NCBI GenBank assembly: GCA_027346035.1
Contig: DAIESZ010000167.1
Span: 1-7,745 of the forward strand
Length of the DNA stretch: 7,745 bases
Source of the DNA: Propionibacteriaceae bacterium
Lineage (GTDB): Bacteria > Actinomycetota > Actinomycetes > Propionibacteriales > Propionibacteriaceae
Direction of reading: 5' to 3'
Below the pieces are notes generated by a model, which saw nothing but the letters and a program-made list of their open reading frames with translations, was not told where the DNA came from and ran no database searches. Made by a program: the position numbers and the translations under genes. This document shows, in pieces, positions 1 through 6,601 of the stretch; within the stretch, counting starts at the first letter, position 1, and every line of letters begins with the position of its first letter.

Positions 1-131
1 CTCGATTCGAGCGGCTGCGGATGCTTCGTCGTGAGGGGCGGGTGATCGTGGCGATCTCGCCGGTCCGTTACAGCGAGTTTCGAGAGAACCCTCGAGACCG
101 CCTTGCAGCCGAGGCGGACGCGGTCATGTAG
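1..131 (+). CDS. 3' end of an unidentified gene (partial)
   Basis: An open frame enters from the left edge and ends at TAG 129-131, giving about 42 C-terminal residues. They include RLRREGRVIVAISP-like alternation of charged and hydrophobic residues and end in RLAAEADAVM. Third codon positions are mostly G/C, which supports coding. The gene converges on the minus-strand ParB-like gene and their stop regions overlap by 8 bp (124-131). No family is recognisable from this fragment; the start and most of the protein lie outside the window. Confidence 0.45.
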   Translation, partial: RFERLRMLRREGRVIVAISPVRYSEFRENPRDRLAAEADAVM

Positions 132-531
132 GAGCTTTCCGCATGCGTTTTCGCCCGGTGTTCACACGTGGCCTCGCGACGATGCGACAGGGGATCTCGG
201 CGTCCTCGTCGAGGTGGTAGCTGGCGCATATCCGGTGGTAGCCGTCGGCGACCCACAGCGGGTCGCCCCGCACGAGCAGGACCGGGGATAGCTTCGTGCC
301 GGCCCTCACCTTCGCGAGGTCCTTTGCCACCTCGGGGTCGTCGAGCGGCAGGAGGGGAAGGCCGGCCGCCCGGAGGATGTCCTTCGCCTTGTAGCGCGCT
401 GCCTCGGGTTTGCCAGCCAGGGCCTTGGCGGTCTTCTTCGCCTCACGGGGGTCGACCAGGAGGGACAGGTAACTGCGGGCTGCAGGGTAGTCCTGCTCCT
501 CGGGCTCGTTCTTCCAGTGCTCACCGGCCAT
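124..531 (-). CDS. Small ParB/sulfiredoxin-like protein, function unknown
   Basis: A 135-residue protein starting MAGEHWKNEPEEQDYPAA. I chose ATG 529-531 because AGGAGGGAG lies just upstream (537-545); the open frame extends further but without a comparable start. Residues ~81-118 (LSPVLLVRGDPLWVADGYHR, then ICASYHLDEDAEIPCRIV) resemble the core of ParB/sulfiredoxin-fold proteins, with DGYHR at 96-100 in the place of their conserved GxxR/H loop. Cys102 and Cys115 are the only cysteines. Residues 1-80 are charged and probably helical, and the C-terminus is basic. I recall similar small hypothetical proteins in actinobacteria, but know of no experimental function. It starts inside the end of the aquaporin-family gene (overlap 521-531), so it is likely translated from the same mRNA. 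Nuclease, nucleotide-binding or redox roles are all only possible. Confidence 0.8.
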   Translation of the reverse strand: MAGEHWKNEPEEQDYPAARSYLSLLVDPREAKKTAKALAGKPEAARYKAKDILRAAGLPLLPLDDPEVAKDLAKVRAGTKLSPVLLVRGDPLWVADGYHRICASYHLDEDAEIPCRIVARPRVNTGRKRMRKAPT

Positions 532-1384
532 GGTTGCTCCCTCCTGCTCCTGTTTCTGGTGCCCGCGTCTCGGGCCGGTTGTCATCGGGGGCCTCCCCCT
601 GGGCCGCGACGTTGGCGGCCAGGCTCGGAGGTCCGCGCAGGATCCAGGCGATACCGACCGCCAGCAGGCCACCGGCGACCGGGCCGGCGACGTAGACCCA
701 CCAGCTCGTCCAGTCGCCGGTGACGAGCTCCGGGCCGAACGAGCGGGCCGGGTTCATCGACGCCCCGCTGATGGGGGCGGCCCACAGCCCGGCGAGTGCG
801 ATATAGCCGCCGACTGCGAGCGCGGCATTTGCGCCCAGGTTGCGCGCCCCGGAAGCCGTTCCGAGGATGACGCTCACCAGGCCGAAGGTGAGGAGCGTCT
901 CGAGGACGAACGCCGTGCCCGAAGAGATCCCCGGGCCGGGCAGCGTCGCGCCGAGGTGGCCCACGGTGCCGAAGAGCGCGCGTAGCAGAAGCGACGCAGC
1001 GGTGGCTCCGATCAGCTGGGCGAGGATGTAGCCCGGCACCCGGCTCCACGGGAAGTTGCCTCTCGCGGCGAAGGACAGGCTGACCGCAGGGTTCAGGTGG
1101 GCGCCGCTCACCATGCCCATGAAGTAGATGATCGCCATCACCATGAGGCCCGGCGCGACGACCTGGGCACCGAGGGAGACCTGGCCGTGAGAGACGGCGT
1201 CGACGACCGGCGCACCGGCGGCCACCACGACAAGCAGGAAGGTGCCGAGCACCTCGGAAAAGAGGCGCCGCCACTCATGTCGCCCCGCGTGCGGGTCGCG
1301 CACCCAGGGCGGCTCGGTCTCGCGCGGTCCCCGGCCGAGGAGGGTCCCTCGCTCGGGGCTCACCTCTGCCATGCCATTGACCAT
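521..1384 (-). CDS. Aquaporin / MIP-family channel
   Basis: A 287-residue membrane channel of the major intrinsic protein family, which moves water or small neutral solutes across the cytoplasmic membrane. The two hallmark half-helices are present: HLNPAVS (N98-P99-A100) and SMNPARSFGP (N211-P212-A213-R214). Hydrophobic spans lie around 41-61, 72-92, 118-138, 158-176, 185-205 and 228-249, matching the six-helix fold. A ~40-residue charged N-terminus and a hydrophilic C-terminus (~251-287) make it longer than the 231-residue E. coli AqpZ. Hand alignment to AqpZ places P78, G199, A208 and R214 at the selectivity-filter positions occupied by Phe, His, Thr and Arg in AqpZ, so this is unlikely to be a strict water pore. 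ATG 1382-1384 is taken as start because a TAGCCT hexamer lies 6 nt upstream; ATG 1370-1372 is an alternative. The gene is divergent from ppk2 and overlaps the next gene by 11 bp. Confidence 0.93.
   Translation of the reverse strand: MVNGMAEVSPERGTLLGRGPRETEPPWVRDPHAGRHEWRRLFSEVLGTFLLVVVAAGAPVVDAVSHGQVSLGAQVVAPGLMVMAIIYFMGMVSGAHLNPAVSLSFAARGNFPWSRVPGYILAQLIGATAASLLLRALFGTVGHLGATLPGPGISSGTAFVLETLLTFGLVSVILGTASGARNLGANAALAVGGYIALAGLWAAPISGASMNPARSFGPELVTGDWTSWWVYVAGPVAGGLLAVGIAWILRGPPSLAANVAAQGEAPDDNRPETRAPETGAGGSNHGR
537..545 (-). promoter_or_regulatory. Strong ribosome binding site inside the channel gene
   Basis: On the minus strand AGGAGGGAG lies about 5-10 nt before ATG 529-531. It is embedded in the last codons of the upstream aquaporin-family gene, fixes the start of the ParB-like gene and suggests translational coupling between the two. 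Confidence 0.75.
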
Positions 1385-1390
1385 GCCGAG

Positions 1391-1396
1391 AGGCTA
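1391..1396 (-). promoter_or_regulatory. Candidate -10 for leaderless channel transcript
   Basis: TAGCCT on the minus strand fits the actinobacterial TAnnnT -10 pattern and ends 6 nt before ATG 1382-1384. There is no Shine-Dalgarno sequence in that gap and no convincing -35 box. A leaderless mRNA is inferred. Confidence 0.4.
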
Positions 1397-1485
1397 CGCT
1401 GCTCCGGCTCCTTGCGGGGCTGCCATCTGCCTCAATCTCCTCTGCCGCACCGGCGCACCCCCGAATGGCGCGGGAGTGGGCGAGA

Positions 1486-1502
1486 CCTGACACGATGGCG
1501 GG
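1486..1502 (+). promoter_or_regulatory. Candidate extended -10 of ppk2, leaderless start
   Basis: CCTGACACGATGGCG lies immediately before ATG 1503. TGA followed by CACGAT (1491-1496) resembles an extended -10 element, and the ATG begins 6 nt after the hexamer. No Shine-Dalgarno sequence precedes the ATG. Almost the same string stands before murT (4341-4355), which strengthens the call. No -35 box is evident. Confidence 0.45.
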
Positions 1503-2480
1503 ATGGGAGCAAAGGAGCACCCGAAGCTCGACAATGTGTTGTACGAGGCCGAACTGACCAAGCTGCAGGCTGAGCTGGTTGAGATGCAGGAGTGGATACG
1601 CTCCGAGGGCAGGCGCCTGGTCGTGATCTTCGAGGGCCGTGATGCCGCGGGCAAGGGCGGCGCGATCAAGCGCATCATGGAGTACCTCAACCCCCGCGTC
1701 GCGCGCATCGTCGCGCTCCCGGCTCCCACGGAGCGGGAGCGAACGGAGTGGTACTTCCAGCGCTACATCGAACACCTGCCGGCCGGCGGAGAAATCCGCT
1801 TGTTCGATCGATCGTGGTACAACCGCGCCGGGATCGAACGGGTCATGGGCTACTGCACGCCCGCCGAGTACCAACGCTTTCTGCGGCAGTGCCCGATTTT
1901 CGAGCAGATGCTGATCGAGGACGGCATCATGCTCCGCAAGTACTGGTTCTCGGTCTCGGGCAAGGAACAGGAGAGACGATTCCGCTCGCGCCTCACCGAC
2001 CCGATGCGCCGCTGGAAGCTGTCCCCCACGGACGTGGAGTCGCTGACGCGCTGGGAGGAATACAGCAGGGCGAAGGACGAGATGTTCGTGCACACTGACA
2101 TACCGGGCAACCGCTGGCGGGTGGTCGAGGCGGAGGACAAGAAGCGGGCCCGACTCAACATGATCGCCGACCTGCTGGCCTCGGTGAAATACGAGCACGT
2201 TCAGCGTCCCGACCTCAAACTGCCCAAGCGGCCCGCGTCCACGGGGTATCGCCGGACTGAACGTGACTTGCAGCACTATGTGGACGACTTCGCAGCCAAA
2301 GTCGCGCGTTCGGGTGAACGTCCCGAAAAGTACGTCGACCCCGAGGACGCGGACCGGCCCACCCCCGACAACCCCGCAGCCGTCCTCGCACCGGAGGCGC
2401 CGGTGCACCGGAAGCGCGCTCGACTCGCGACCCGCGCCATGCCCCCACTGTCGGAGGGGGAGACTGCCGCCGAGCCCTGA
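1503..2480 (+). CDS. ppk2: Polyphosphate kinase 2 (PPK2), class I type
   Basis: A 325-residue cytosolic kinase of the PPK2 family, which transfers phosphate between inorganic polyphosphate and nucleotides; single-domain class I members mainly interconvert NDP and NTP. Walker A is FEGRDAAGKGG (residues 43-53, K51), and the Walker B/active region is RLFDRSWYNRAGIERVMGYC (99-118, D102). The lid segment with RRWKLSP follows at 169-175, and R/K-rich helices are typical. The family domain ends near residue 265; the remaining ~60 residues form a Pro-, acid- and Arg-rich, probably disordered tail (ending in ATRAMPPLSEGETAAEP) that I would not expect in most members. Start ATG 1503 gives the usual N-terminus, with helix LYEAELTKLQAELVEMQEWI just before the P-loop domain. 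It is divergent from the channel gene. Donor/acceptor preference cannot be read from the sequence. Confidence 0.95.
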   Translation: MGAKEHPKLDNVLYEAELTKLQAELVEMQEWIRSEGRRLVVIFEGRDAAGKGGAIKRIMEYLNPRVARIVALPAPTERERTEWYFQRYIEHLPAGGEIRLFDRSWYNRAGIERVMGYCTPAEYQRFLRQCPIFEQMLIEDGIMLRKYWFSVSGKEQERRFRSRLTDPMRRWKLSPTDVESLTRWEEYSRAKDEMFVHTDIPGNRWRVVEAEDKKRARLNMIADLLASVKYEHVQRPDLKLPKRPASTGYRRTERDLQHYVDDFAAKVARSGERPEKYVDPEDADRPTPDNPAAVLAPEAPVHRKRARLATRAMPPLSEGETAAEP

Positions 2481-2551
2481 GACCATGAGTTGTCATCGGG
2501 TGGGTTCTCACCGGTCGCTGATGATGGCGCCGAACTCATCGCAGTGCAGAG

Positions 2552-3021
2552 GTGACCAATGGTGTTCCACAACGTCCAGCCCGCGATCACCGGCAGCGTC
2601 CCGAACCGCCGATCTGCGCCGGGCCGGACGCCGCAAGCCTTGCCAACTCCTCGTTCGAGCACTTCCCGGGCGCGCCGGTGTTCCGAACGGATCACCTCGC
2701 CGGCTGGCGGCAGGTGGGCAACGTCCTGGCTCGGCGCGACCAACTGGACCTCACGACGTGCCGGGGTGACTCCGCGGGTGTCGGCCTCGCGCTGCGCCAC
2801 CACCACGACCGCCACTGGTTCGCCACGACCAACGTCACCACCAACGGATCGGGGCAACTGATCTCCCCTGCCGACGACCCGGCCCGCGCGGGCGTCGCCC
2901 CGGGGCCACCTGTCCGAGGTGGACGCCGCTCCCGACGGCCTGACCCTCCACGCCGCCGACCAGTCCCCGCGGCCGGGGACGATCCGGGTCGAGGACCTGC
3001 AGCGGCTGGGGGCAGACCCCC
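2552..3021 (+). pseudogene. Frame-disrupted coding remnant, unknown, ahead of ligase
   Basis: No intact gene spans this stretch, yet third positions are very G/C-rich in one plus frame at a time. From about 2610 to 2900 the good frame is that of GTG 2552 (containing FEHFPGAPVFRTDHLAGW and a HHHDRHWFATTN segment). From about 2902 to 3010 it is the next frame (HLSEVDAAPDGLTLHAADQ, then GTIRVEDLQRLG). After about 3013 it is the ligase frame. Removing one base in CCCCGGGG (2898-2905) and one in GGGGG (3008-3012) joins all three into one frame running into the ligase. A better Shine-Dalgarno (AGAGG, 2548-2552) precedes ATG 2559, which is in yet another frame relative to 2552, so a further lesion near 2620 is possible. 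I do not recognise the N-terminal ~120 residues. It is either a pseudogene or an assembly/sequencing error. Confidence 0.5.
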
Positions 3022-3141
3022 ACGCCGCGGCAGCTGAAGCGGCTCGCCGAACTGGTCGCCTGGGCGCGCCGGAGCTCGCGGCACTACCGAGACCTCTACC
3101 GAGGCCTTCCTGACAACCCCCGACTCGACGACCACCCCGTC

Positions 3142-4323
3142 GTGACGAAGGCGGAACTCGTCGCCGACTTCGACCGATGGGTGTGCGACCCCGCCGTGAC
3201 GCTGGCTGGCGTCGAGGAGTTCACGGCGGACCCGAGCCATACCGGGAAGCCCTTCCTCGGACGCTATCTCGTCTGCTCCTCGTCGGGGACGACGGCACGT
3301 CCCGCACCGCTCCTCCACGATCGGCACGCCTGCCGCACCTATGAGGCGGGCACGATCCAGGTCGACCTCGGGTGGCTGACCCCCCGCCTGTGGCCCCGCA
3401 TGCTCGCCCGCGACGGGCGGTGGGCCGTGGTCGTCGGAGCCGGCGGCCACTACGCGGGAGAGGCGTGGGTGAGCTACGAACGCGGCCGCGGACGCTGGCG
3501 TGGCAGGACCTTCCGGACGTTCCCGCTCCAGCAGACCCTGCATGACCTGGTCGCGGCCCTCAACGCCTTCGATCCCGCGGTGATCACCGGCTACCCGAGT
3601 GGCGTGGACGTGCTGGCCGCTGAGCAGGCCGCGGGACGCCTGCACGTGCAGCCGGTGTTCGTGGAGCTTGCCGGCGAGTCGGTGACCGACGCGCAACGCG
3701 ACCTCATCCGTGCGGCGTTCAGCGCCCCGGTGCACGAGGCCTACTCCGCGTCCGAATGCCTCGTCATCGGATTCGACTGCGGGCACGGCTGGCTGCACCG
3801 GGCGAGCGACCGGGTCATCCTCGAGCCGGTCGAGGCGGACCTGTCCCCCACTCCGCCCGGACGCCCGTCGCACACGGTTCTGCTCACCAACCTGGCCAAT
3901 CGGGTGCAGCCGCTGATCCGCTACGACCTCGGCGACTCACTGACCGTGCGTCCCGGCCGGTGTCCGTGCGGGAACCGGCGTGCGGCCTTCCGCGTCGCCG
4001 GGCGCCGCGACGACGTGCTGCTGCTGGACGCCGTCACGGGTGGCGTCCGGGCGCTTCCACCGCTGGCGCTCGGCGTCACGATCGACCAGACGCCGGGCGT
4101 GCTGCGCAGCCGGGTCGTCCCGACCGGACGGGACTCCCTGGCTCTTCAGCTGGCCGTCGCCCCCGGCTCCCCCGCCACCACCTGGGACGCCGCCATCCGC
4201 CGGCTACGCGCCTACCTCGACGGTCAGGAGATCGTGCCCATCACGATCACCCGCGACGAGACCGTGCCGGAGGCGAGCCCCTCGAGCGGTAAGTACCGGC
4301 AGGTGGTCGCGCTGCCGAGGTGA
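3142..4323 (+). CDS. PaaK/CapK-like adenylate-forming ligase (5' end uncertain)
   Basis: The first usable start in frame is GTG 3142 (393 residues), but coding sequence of the family's N-terminal helix is already visible in this frame from about 3025 (RQLKRLAELVAWARRSSRHY, then LPVVTK-like DDHPVVTKAEL). The true protein therefore begins upstream, through the disrupted region. It belongs to the phenylacetate-CoA ligase/coenzyme F390 synthetase-like branch of the ANL superfamily, which activates a carboxylate as acyl-AMP. Numbering from GTG: P-loop SSSGTTARPAP (46-56), adenine-binding region HEAYSASE (198-205), YDLGDSLTV (261-269) with the ribose-binding Asp, hinge-like GRRDDVLLL (287-295) and a C-terminal SGKYRQVV with the candidate catalytic Lys384. 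CPCG at 274-277 is a feature also seen in this subgroup. The acid substrate is unknown. It ends next to murT (TGA 4321-4323), perhaps as part of one transcription unit. Confidence 0.82.
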   Translation: MTKAELVADFDRWVCDPAVTLAGVEEFTADPSHTGKPFLGRYLVCSSSGTTARPAPLLHDRHACRTYEAGTIQVDLGWLTPRLWPRMLARDGRWAVVVGAGGHYAGEAWVSYERGRGRWRGRTFRTFPLQQTLHDLVAALNAFDPAVITGYPSGVDVLAAEQAAGRLHVQPVFVELAGESVTDAQRDLIRAAFSAPVHEAYSASECLVIGFDCGHGWLHRASDRVILEPVEADLSPTPPGRPSHTVLLTNLANRVQPLIRYDLGDSLTVRPGRCPCGNRRAAFRVAGRRDDVLLLDAVTGGVRALPPLALGVTIDQTPGVLRSRVVPTGRDSLALQLAVAPGSPATTWDAAIRRLRAYLDGQEIVPITITRDETVPEASPSSGKYRQVVALPR

Positions 4324-4340
4324 CCGGGGCCGCGGGTCCA

Positions 4341-4358
4341 CCTGACACAATGGCGCCC
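4341..4358 (+). promoter_or_regulatory. Candidate extended -10 of murT, leaderless start
   Basis: CCTGACACAATGGCG followed by ATG 4359. TGA plus CACAAT (4346-4351) fits an extended -10, and the ATG lies 7 nt beyond. It matches the ppk2 start region at 15 of 16 bases when the preceding A is counted. No -35 box is evident. It would give murT-gatD a promoter independent of the ligase. Confidence 0.45.
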
Positions 4359-5654
4359 ATGGTCCCAGCGAACTCGCGCAGTCGGCGCCCCGACGACGAC
4401 CTCGGGCGGGTGCGCCTCGGTCTCGCGATCGGTGCGGGACGCCTCGCCGCGAAGGCGTCCCGGCTGGCCGGACGCGGCAGCGGCGCCAGCATCCGCGGCC
4501 AGGTGATGCTGCGCATCGACCCTCAGGCCTTCGGCAAGCTGCTGCGGCACCGGCGGATCGCCGCGGTGTCGGGCACGAACGGCAAGACCACCACCACCCA
4601 TCTCCTGACCGCCGCGGTGAGAGCGTCCCTGTCGGACGGCAACCGGGTCGTCACCAACGCCGACGGGGCGAACCTGTACCACGGCATCGCCTCGGCGCTG
4701 GGCGAGCACCCCGACGCTGATATCGCGATCCTCGAGACCGACGAGCGGGTCGTCCGTGAACTCATCCGCCAGGGCCGGCCCGAGCTGCTCGTGCTGCTGA
4801 ACTTCAGCCGCGACCAGCTCGACCGCCACCACGAGATCAAGGCACTCGGACGCTCGTGGCGCGACGCGCTCGTCGAGGCCGGCACCGAGGGTCCGGTCGT
4901 GGTCGCCAACTCCTGTGATCCGCTGGTGGTCTGGGCCGCCAGGGCGGCGCACCGCACGGTCTGGGTCGACACCGGCGACAGCTGGACCCAGGACGCCGCG
5001 CTGTGCCCCGAATGCGGCTCGGTCCTGGTGCACGCCCCGGCCACGCCGGCGTCCCGCGCCCGGTGGCACTGTCCTGCCTGCGATCTGAGCCAACCAACCC
5101 CTGACTACGTCGTCCACGGCGACGACGTCACCGACCGATCGGGGACCGTGCACCATCTCGCCCTCCAGGTTCCCGGGCGGTTCAACCGCGCGAACGCGGC
5201 GTGTGCGCTCGCCGCCGCGGTCGAGTTCGGCGGGGGCGCCGCCGACGCGCTGCGCGGCATGCGAGACGTCAAGTCACCGGCGGGCCGCTACGCCACCGCC
5301 CACTTCGGCAGCACCAGCGCGCGTCTCCTGCTGGCCAAGAACCCGGCCGGATGGGCCGAGTCGCTGCCGCTGGCGGCGTCCGACCCGGTGGTCCTGGCCA
5401 TCGACTCCGCCGCAGCCGACGGACGTGACGTGTCATGGCTGTGGGACGTCGACTACGAGCAGCTCGCCGGACGCCACGTCGTGTGCACCGGGCCACGGGC
5501 GCAGGACCTCGCGGTGCGGCTCACTTATGCCGGGGTCGAGCACAGTGTCGAGCCCGATCTGAGCACCGCACTCACCGACCGGTCTGCCACGCTCGACTGC
5601 ATCGCCACCTACACCCCGTTCCAACGCCTACGCCGTCTGGGAGGCCTCGCATGA
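4359..5654 (+). CDS. murT: Lipid II isoglutaminyl synthase, subunit MurT
   Basis: A 431-residue Mur-ligase homologue. With GatD it amidates the alpha-carboxyl of D-Glu in the lipid II stem peptide at the inner membrane face, using ATP and the ammonia released by GatD. The ATP loop is SGTNGKTTTT (71-80); ETDE (126-129) and the NFSRDQLDRHHEI block (148-160) are typical. A zinc-ribbon insertion is present with C216-x2-C219 and C238-x2-C241. The C-terminal DUF1727 domain holds SPAGRYA (306-312) and DGRDVSWLWD (354-363); in the S. aureus complex a MurT aspartate completes the GatD catalytic triad, and the Asp in this motif is the likely equivalent. Three in-frame starts exist: GTG 4320 (GTGA overlap with the ligase stop), ATG 4350 and ATG 4359. 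I prefer 4359 because of the -10-like element 7 nt upstream and the weak Shine-Dalgarno at 4320. The stop overlaps gatD by 4 bases (ATGA). Confidence 0.96.
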   Translation: MVPANSRSRRPDDDLGRVRLGLAIGAGRLAAKASRLAGRGSGASIRGQVMLRIDPQAFGKLLRHRRIAAVSGTNGKTTTTHLLTAAVRASLSDGNRVVTNADGANLYHGIASALGEHPDADIAILETDERVVRELIRQGRPELLVLLNFSRDQLDRHHEIKALGRSWRDALVEAGTEGPVVVANSCDPLVVWAARAAHRTVWVDTGDSWTQDAALCPECGSVLVHAPATPASRARWHCPACDLSQPTPDYVVHGDDVTDRSGTVHHLALQVPGRFNRANAACALAAAVEFGGGAADALRGMRDVKSPAGRYATAHFGSTSARLLLAKNPAGWAESLPLAASDPVVLAIDSAAADGRDVSWLWDVDYEQLAGRHVVCTGPRAQDLAVRLTYAGVEHSVEPDLSTALTDRSATLDCIATYTPFQRLRRLGGLA

Positions 5655-6385
5655 GCCCGGTCCGCATCGTGCTGATCTACCAGTCGCTGCTCGGCATCTA
5701 CGGCGATCGCGGCAACGCGATGGTGCTCGCCAAACGGCTCGAGTGGCGCGGCATCGACCACGAGCTGATCGTCGTCGAGCCAGGCGAACCCGTTCCGCCG
5801 GACGCCGGCGTCTACCTGCTCGGCGGTGGTGAGGACATGGCCCAGATCAGCGCAGTGCGCGCACTCACGTCAGACACCAACCTCTTCCGAGGCATGGACG
5901 CCGGCGCGGTGCTGTTCGCGGTGTGCGCCGGGTACCAGATCTGCGGTCAGACGTTCACCGTCGGCGACCACGACGAGGTCATCGACGGGCTGGGGCTGCT
6001 GGACGTCACCACCCGGCGTGGGCCGCAGCGGGCCGTCGGCGAGATCCTCACCCGGTGGACGAGGCCCGATGGTTCGGTCTCGCTCATCACCGGGTTCGAG
6101 AACCACGGGGGGTTCACCACGCTCGGGGCGGACGCCGCGCCGCTCGCCCAGGTCGAGGTCGGCATCGGCAACTCCGGTGACGGCACGGAGGGGGCCGTGC
6201 AGGGACGGGCGATCGGCACCTACCCCCACGGGCCGGTGCTGGCCCGCAATCCCGACCTCGCCGACCACGTGCTGAGCCTGGCCCTCGGGCGAGATCTCGA
6301 GCCCCTCGACCTGCCCGAGGTCGACAGGCTGCGCGCCGACCGGATCGCCCATGTCCGCGCGGGCCGCCGCCGGGTCGGAGCATGA
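5651..6385 (+). CDS. gatD: Lipid II isoglutaminyl synthase, glutaminase subunit GatD
   Basis: A 244-residue class I glutamine amidotransferase of the CobB/CobQ-like type. It hydrolyses glutamine and passes ammonia to MurT. The nucleophile is C92 in FAVCAGYQICG (89-99), and the catalytic His is H193 in GTYPHGPVLARNP (189-201). The early LLGGGED (57-62 region) and the ENHGG/GIGNSGDGTEGAVQG segments are typical of the family. It carries no triad acid of its own in the usual place, consistent with MurT supplying it. The start ATG 5651 overlaps the murT stop as ATGA, implying coupled translation in a two-gene unit. It ends 3 bp before a strong stem-loop terminator. Confidence 0.97.
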   Translation: MSPVRIVLIYQSLLGIYGDRGNAMVLAKRLEWRGIDHELIVVEPGEPVPPDAGVYLLGGGEDMAQISAVRALTSDTNLFRGMDAGAVLFAVCAGYQICGQTFTVGDHDEVIDGLGLLDVTTRRGPQRAVGEILTRWTRPDGSVSLITGFENHGGFTTLGADAAPLAQVEVGIGNSGDGTEGAVQGRAIGTYPHGPVLARNPDLADHVLSLALGRDLEPLDLPEVDRLRADRIAHVRAGRRRVGA

Positions 6386-6387
6386 CA

Positions 6388-6415
6388 AAAGGCCCGTGGC
6401 TAGCCACGGGCCTTT
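6388..6415. terminator. Bidirectional rho-independent terminator, gatD / tRNA-Lys
   Basis: A 28-bp perfect palindrome: AAAGGCCCGTGGCT followed by its reverse complement, ending in TTT. It folds into a long GC-rich stem with a CTAG loop, flanked by A-rich sequence on the left and T-rich on the right. It can terminate gatD rightward and tRNA-Lys leftward. Confidence 0.9.
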
Positions 6416-6421
6416 CTGAAG

Positions 6422-6494
<73 letters not shown>

Positions 6495-6506
6495 GCGCGA
6501 GAAGAA

Positions 6507-6535
6507 ACGCTACCGGTTCGGCGCGGGATGGGCAA
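6507..6535 (-). promoter_or_regulatory. Promoter of tRNA-Lys
   Basis: On the minus strand TTGCCC (6530-6535) and TAGCGT (6507-6512) are separated by exactly 17 bp. The -10 ends 12 nt before the mature 5' end of the tRNA, leaving a leader of about 5-6 nt. This is a good sigma70-type (housekeeping) match. Confidence 0.7.
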
Positions 6536-6601
6536 ATTACCCGGAACCCCCAACGCCTTGCGCCGGCCGTCTCATCCGGGCGACCGGCAGCGCTTGCCAG
6601 A

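Noticed and set aside
1275..2486. 403-codon open frame on the minus strand
   Set aside because: It lies antisense to ppk2, whose kinase motifs are unmistakable; its translation has no recognisable motifs and its length comes from high GC.
2495..2515. Possible terminator after ppk2 (GGTG...CACC)
   Set aside because: The stem is only 4 bp with no T-tract, too weak to call.
2276..2857. Minus-strand open frame across the ppk2 end and the disrupted region
   Set aside because: I considered it as the real gene of the 2480-2860 gap, but it runs antisense into ppk2 and its composition is less protein-like than the plus-strand frame.
2692..3873. 393-codon minus-strand open frame opposite the ligase
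   Set aside because: Its translation is Arg/Trp/Ser-biased and shapeless, while the plus strand encodes conserved ligase motifs and has G/C-ending codons.
4224..5156. 310-codon minus-strand open frame
   Set aside because: It is the antisense shadow of murT.
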